The translations under genes were made by a program, and so were the position numbers. From Haloplasmatales bacterium 4B (GTDB taxonomy: Bacteria > Bacillota_I > Bacilli_A > Haloplasmatales > Haloplasmataceae), in the NCBI GenBank assembly GCA_003586005.1, contig NSKI01000006.1, forward strand, positions 50,167-114,166: a stretch of 64,000 bases of DNA, given 5' to 3'. Below, piece by piece: positions 61,224 to 64,000 of the stretch. Each line of letters starts with the position of its first letter. Position 1 is the stretch's first letter. Below the pieces are notes generated by a model. It was given only the letters and a program-made list of their open reading frames with translations. It did no database searches and was not told where the DNA came from.

Positions 61224-63235
61224 CTTTAAGAAGAATATTAAGATATACAAATAGATATAAAAAGTTATTGATATTTTCATTAGCCGGATTAATTATCGCT
61301 ATTAGTATTGAGTTGATATTGCCATTATTGTTTAAGACCATTATTGATGATCATTTAATCGGAATTGAAAAGCCTTGGTATCAGGTTGATGATTCAATTG
61401 ATGATGCTGTTGAATTTAATGGTGAATATTATGCTCAAAAGAGAAATATTTCCCAAAATAATCAAGAGGATTATATTGCAAAAGATAATGAGGCACGGAT
61501 TTTTTTGATTAAAAATAAATTTTATTTTATTAACGAAAGTGTTATTAATGGTTCGAAAAAAATTGAAGGTAATAAGCTTGTTATTACTGATGAATCTAAA
61601 GATATACATATTTATGATGCTTATATATTAAATTCGAAAGAAGTCTTAAATTTTTATCAGCCTGCTGTTTCACCGATAATTATTATTATTGGTCTGAATA
61701 TAGTGTTAAATTTAATTGTGATGATTGTAACTTACTTATATCGTTTAGGTTTCTTTCAATTAGGGAACAATATTACATATGATGTTCGTAAAGAAGCATT
61801 TGAAAAAATTCAAAAATTACATATTTCCTATTTTGATAAAATTCCAGCTGGTAAAGTGGTAGCTAGAGTAACTAACGACACTCAGACAATAATTGATTTG
61901 TTTTCTAGAATTATTATCATTTTTACTTCCGCGTTAATCTACTTTGTTGGTATTTATATTAGTTTATTTATTCTAAATTTTCGTTTAGCCGCTATTAGTT
62001 TAATAATTTTACCTATAGTATTATTGTGGGGTAAATATTATCGACGTGGTGCTAAAAAGAATAATACAATAATAAGAAGTGAAAATTCGGAAATAAATGC
62101 TTATTTAAATCAATCAATAAAAGGAATGGAAGTTATACAATCATTTAATCGAGAAGATTTATGTTTTGATGAATTTCAATATCATAATAAACGCTATTTA
62201 GAATACCGTAATAAAATGTTGTTTTTAAATGCTACTTTATCAGGAAATATGGTTAGGTTATTACGACGGAGTATTTATGCGGGTATCTTACTTTATTTTG
62301 GTTGGGGTGCTTTGGGTATTCAAGGCGTACTTGAAGTTGGAATAATATATGCCTTTATTGATTATATGAATAAATTAATCAACCCAATCAATCAAATCTT
62401 TGGAAACATTGAGGTTTTTGAGCAATCACTAGTTTCTTGCGATCGAGTATTTTATTTGTTAGATCAAGATGAAATAATGTTATATAATGATGATGTAGAA
62501 AGGTTTAAAGGGAATATTGAATTTAAACATGTGAATTTCGCTTATGAGTCAGGTAATTATGTGTTAAAAGATATAAATTTAAGTGCGAAATCAGGGCAGA
62601 CTGTAGCTCTAGTAGGTCATACAGGTAGCGGAAAAAGTTCTATGATGAATATTATGCTGCGCTTTTATGATTATAAGGAAGGTGAAATCGTTATTGACGG
62701 CGTGGATATTCGTGATTACTCTAAACAAGCTTTCCGAAAACATGTTGGAATTGTTTTACAAGACCCAGTTTTATTTACAGGGACAGTGGCTTCAAATATT
62801 AGTTTAAATAAAGACATAAGCGATGAGGTTATTGAAAATGTTTTGAGGGAAATTGGAGCTAATCAGTTTATTGATAAATTTTCCAAAGGAATTCATGAAC
62901 CTGTATTAGATATGGGTTCAAACTTTTCCACAGGTGAAAGACAACTTATTTCATTTGCAAGAGCAATGTTATATAACCCTGCTGTATTAGTTTTAGATGA
63001 GGCAACTGCGAATATTGATACAGAAACAGAAAAATTAATTCAGAAAGCATTAAATGTTGTAAAACAAAATAGAACTACATTTATAATTGCACATCGTCTT
63101 TCTACAATTAAAGATGCCGACCAAATTGTTGTTTTAGATAATGGTAGTATTGTAGAACAAGGTGAACATGATGAACTAATGATTAAAAAGGGTAAATATT
63201 ACGATATGTATCAATCACAACTTCATCAATTGTAA
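61220..63235 (+). CDS. ABC exporter half, YheH-like (degenerate signature)
   Basis: This is the partner half of the heterodimer. The 671-residue protein matches the YheH length class: a ~100-residue insertion (about residues 52-148) outside the membrane between helices 1 and 2, six helices, Walker A GHTGSGKSS, Q-loop LQDPVLF, a degenerate signature FSTGERQ instead of LSGGQ, and a catalytic Walker B LVLDEATANID. The consensus ATP site would pair this Walker B with the other half's LSGGQ. ATG overlaps the upstream TGA (ATGA), so the halves are co-translated. Confidence 0.9.
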   Translation: MTLRRILRYTNRYKKLLIFSLAGLIIAISIELILPLLFKTIIDDHLIGIEKPWYQVDDSIDDAVEFNGEYYAQKRNISQNNQEDYIAKDNEARIFLIKNKFYFINESVINGSKKIEGNKLVITDESKDIHIYDAYILNSKEVLNFYQPAVSPIIIIIGLNIVLNLIVMIVTYLYRLGFFQLGNNITYDVRKEAFEKIQKLHISYFDKIPAGKVVARVTNDTQTIIDLFSRIIIIFTSALIYFVGIYISLFILNFRLAAISLIILPIVLLWGKYYRRGAKKNNTIIRSENSEINAYLNQSIKGMEVIQSFNREDLCFDEFQYHNKRYLEYRNKMLFLNATLSGNMVRLLRRSIYAGILLYFGWGALGIQGVLEVGIIYAFIDYMNKLINPINQIFGNIEVFEQSLVSCDRVFYLLDQDEIMLYNDDVERFKGNIEFKHVNFAYESGNYVLKDINLSAKSGQTVALVGHTGSGKSSMMNIMLRFYDYKEGEIVIDGVDIRDYSKQAFRKHVGIVLQDPVLFTGTVASNISLNKDISDEVIENVLREIGANQFIDKFSKGIHEPVLDMGSNFSTGERQLISFARAMLYNPAVLVLDEATANIDTETEKLIQKALNVVKQNRTTFIIAHRLSTIKDADQIVVLDNGSIVEQGEHDELMIKKGKYYDMYQSQLHQL

Positions 63236-63301
63236 AAACAAGGTTAAAAGATTGATTAATTTATTTAGTTAAAATATATTAATAATTTATTGGAGGTTTG
63301 A

Positions 63302-63841
63302 ATGGGAATATATACTCGTAAAGGTGATGAAGGTAAAACTGATTTAATTGGTAAAAGAGTAAGTAAAGCTAATTTAAGGATCGAAATAAATGGACAACTA
63401 GATGAGCTACTTGTTAAATTAGCTTTTCTAATTGAAAATTTTAAAGACAATAATGAGGTTAAACACTTTGAAGATTTAAAAATTATTTATACACAGCTTT
63501 TTAAAATAACCTCATTGATAGCTGATGTAAACAAAGAATTTGGATATATGATAAATGAAAAGGATATTACAGATTTAGAAAATGAAATTGATCAGATGTC
63601 AGGGCAATTACCTAAATTAAAAAACTTTATTTATTATACTGGGACAAATATCTCTATGTTGTGCCATGAGGTTAGGGCTAAAGTAAGAAGTATTGAAAGA
63701 ATTGTTGTTCAGTTATTTGAAAATGAGGAATTAGATTTTATTGTACTAACATATATAAACCGACTTTCAGATTATTTTTATACCTTGGCTAGATATATGA
63801 ATTTAAAAGCAGGAAATACTGAAGATTTATTAAAACTATAA
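63302..63841 (+). CDS. PduO-type cob(I)alamin adenosyltransferase
   Basis: This enzyme makes adenosylcobalamin from cob(I)alamin and ATP. The 179-residue protein has the ATP-binding N-terminus IYTRKGDEGKTDLIGKRV, the NGQLDELLVKLA segment, and C-terminal helices with VRAKVRSIERIVV and YINRLSDYFYTLARY, in the family's order. It starts after TTGGAGG and ends at a strong terminator. No B12-dependent enzyme or cobalamin gene is in the window, so its purpose is unclear. Confidence 0.88.
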   Translation: MGIYTRKGDEGKTDLIGKRVSKANLRIEINGQLDELLVKLAFLIENFKDNNEVKHFEDLKIIYTQLFKITSLIADVNKEFGYMINEKDITDLENEIDQMSGQLPKLKNFIYYTGTNISMLCHEVRAKVRSIERIVVQLFENEELDFIVLTYINRLSDYFYTLARYMNLKAGNTEDLLKL

Positions 63842-63846
63842 AAATA

Positions 63847-63888
63847 TGCATTAAGTGATAAAATAAGTTCACTTAATGCATTTTTTTC
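63847..63888 (+). terminator. Terminator after the adenosyltransferase gene
   Basis: TGCATTAAGTGA (63847-63858) pairs perfectly with TCACTTAATGCA (63869-63880), followed by T7. Confidence 0.9.
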
Positions 63889-63945
63889 AAAAAATGAAGT
63901 AAATAGGTATTTAATTTGACTAAACAAACTGGAAAAAAGCAGTTG

Positions 63946-63974
63946 TTGACTATATATAAAAGAAGTGATAGAAT
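63946..63974 (+). promoter_or_regulatory. Promoter at the right edge of the window
   Basis: TTGACT (63946-63951), 17-base spacer and TAGAAT (63969-63974) with an upstream TG. The gene or leader RNA it drives lies beyond the window; only CCTTGAGGAAAACAAG of the transcript is visible. Confidence 0.6.
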
Positions 63975-64000
63975 CATAAGTCCTTGAGGAAAACAAGAGT

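Overview
The window is 64 kb of very AT-rich, gene-dense bacterial DNA. It uses the standard genetic code: TGA closes real genes (for example at 51391-51393 and 61221-61223) and every Trp seen is TGG. Gene content and order are Firmicutes-like: ywiB-argS-rpoE-pyrG-fba, murA-rpmE-tdk, tRNA-Ser-tadA-ffs and dnaX-ebfC-recR-bofA all echo Bacillus. Low GC, PhoPR, type III glutamine synthetase, T-rich terminators and the absence of TGA reassignment suggest a Firmicutes lineage, possibly close to the Mollicutes (Haloplasma/Izemoplasma-like). That placement is inference. No rRNA, CRISPR array, prophage or intact insertion sequence was seen.

Layout. 1-9.8 kb: end of parB, DUF951, an ABC exporter, then ywiB-argS-rpoE, pyrG (with a reiterative-transcription attenuator), fba, a membrane protein and a ZIP transporter. 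9.9-24.6 kb: a flavoprotein, purA, a divergent ECF S-component/DUF1893 fusion, the one-carbon/purine set fhs-aminotransferase-folD-purB, a DUF6624 gene, an MFS transporter, glnN and a CysQ-like phosphatase. 24.6-27.9 kb: two NCS2 nucleobase permeases, one behind a guanine riboswitch and one behind a PyrR-type attenuator.

28-39.3 kb is the most distinctive region. It holds a type II NADH dehydrogenase with a long membrane C-terminus, a lipoprotein of unknown family, a polyprenyl diphosphate synthase with a HepS-like partner, a PplA-like lipoprotein with two FMN-binding domains, and an ApbE flavin transferase. This matches the parts list of flavin-based extracellular electron transfer in Listeria. 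The apbE gene closes an operon of fumarase alpha and beta, malic enzyme and aspartase, a route from aspartate to pyruvate that makes NADH. The riboflavin transporter RibU, under an FMN riboswitch, lies at 58.5 kb. An unidentified structured RNA with its own promoter and terminator sits between pplA and apbE.

39.4-53.2 kb: murA, rpmE, tdk, tRNA-Ser, tadA and SRP RNA, then a phosphate block of PhoPR, an Na/Pi cotransporter, PhoP-box-like repeats, a pst operon destroyed by two internal deletions plus small lesions, and intact phoU. YgiQ, a TIM-barrel protein and a four-gene reverse-strand cluster of unknown function follow. 53.3-64 kb: dnaX-ebfC-recR-bofA, tRNAs fMet-Asp-Phe, a universal stress protein, small membrane proteins, ribU, a heterodimeric ABC exporter (YheI/YheH type) and a PduO-type cobalamin adenosyltransferase.

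Many starts were moved inward from the longest open frame to the codon with a Shine-Dalgarno sequence at normal spacing. GTG and TTG starts are fairly common.
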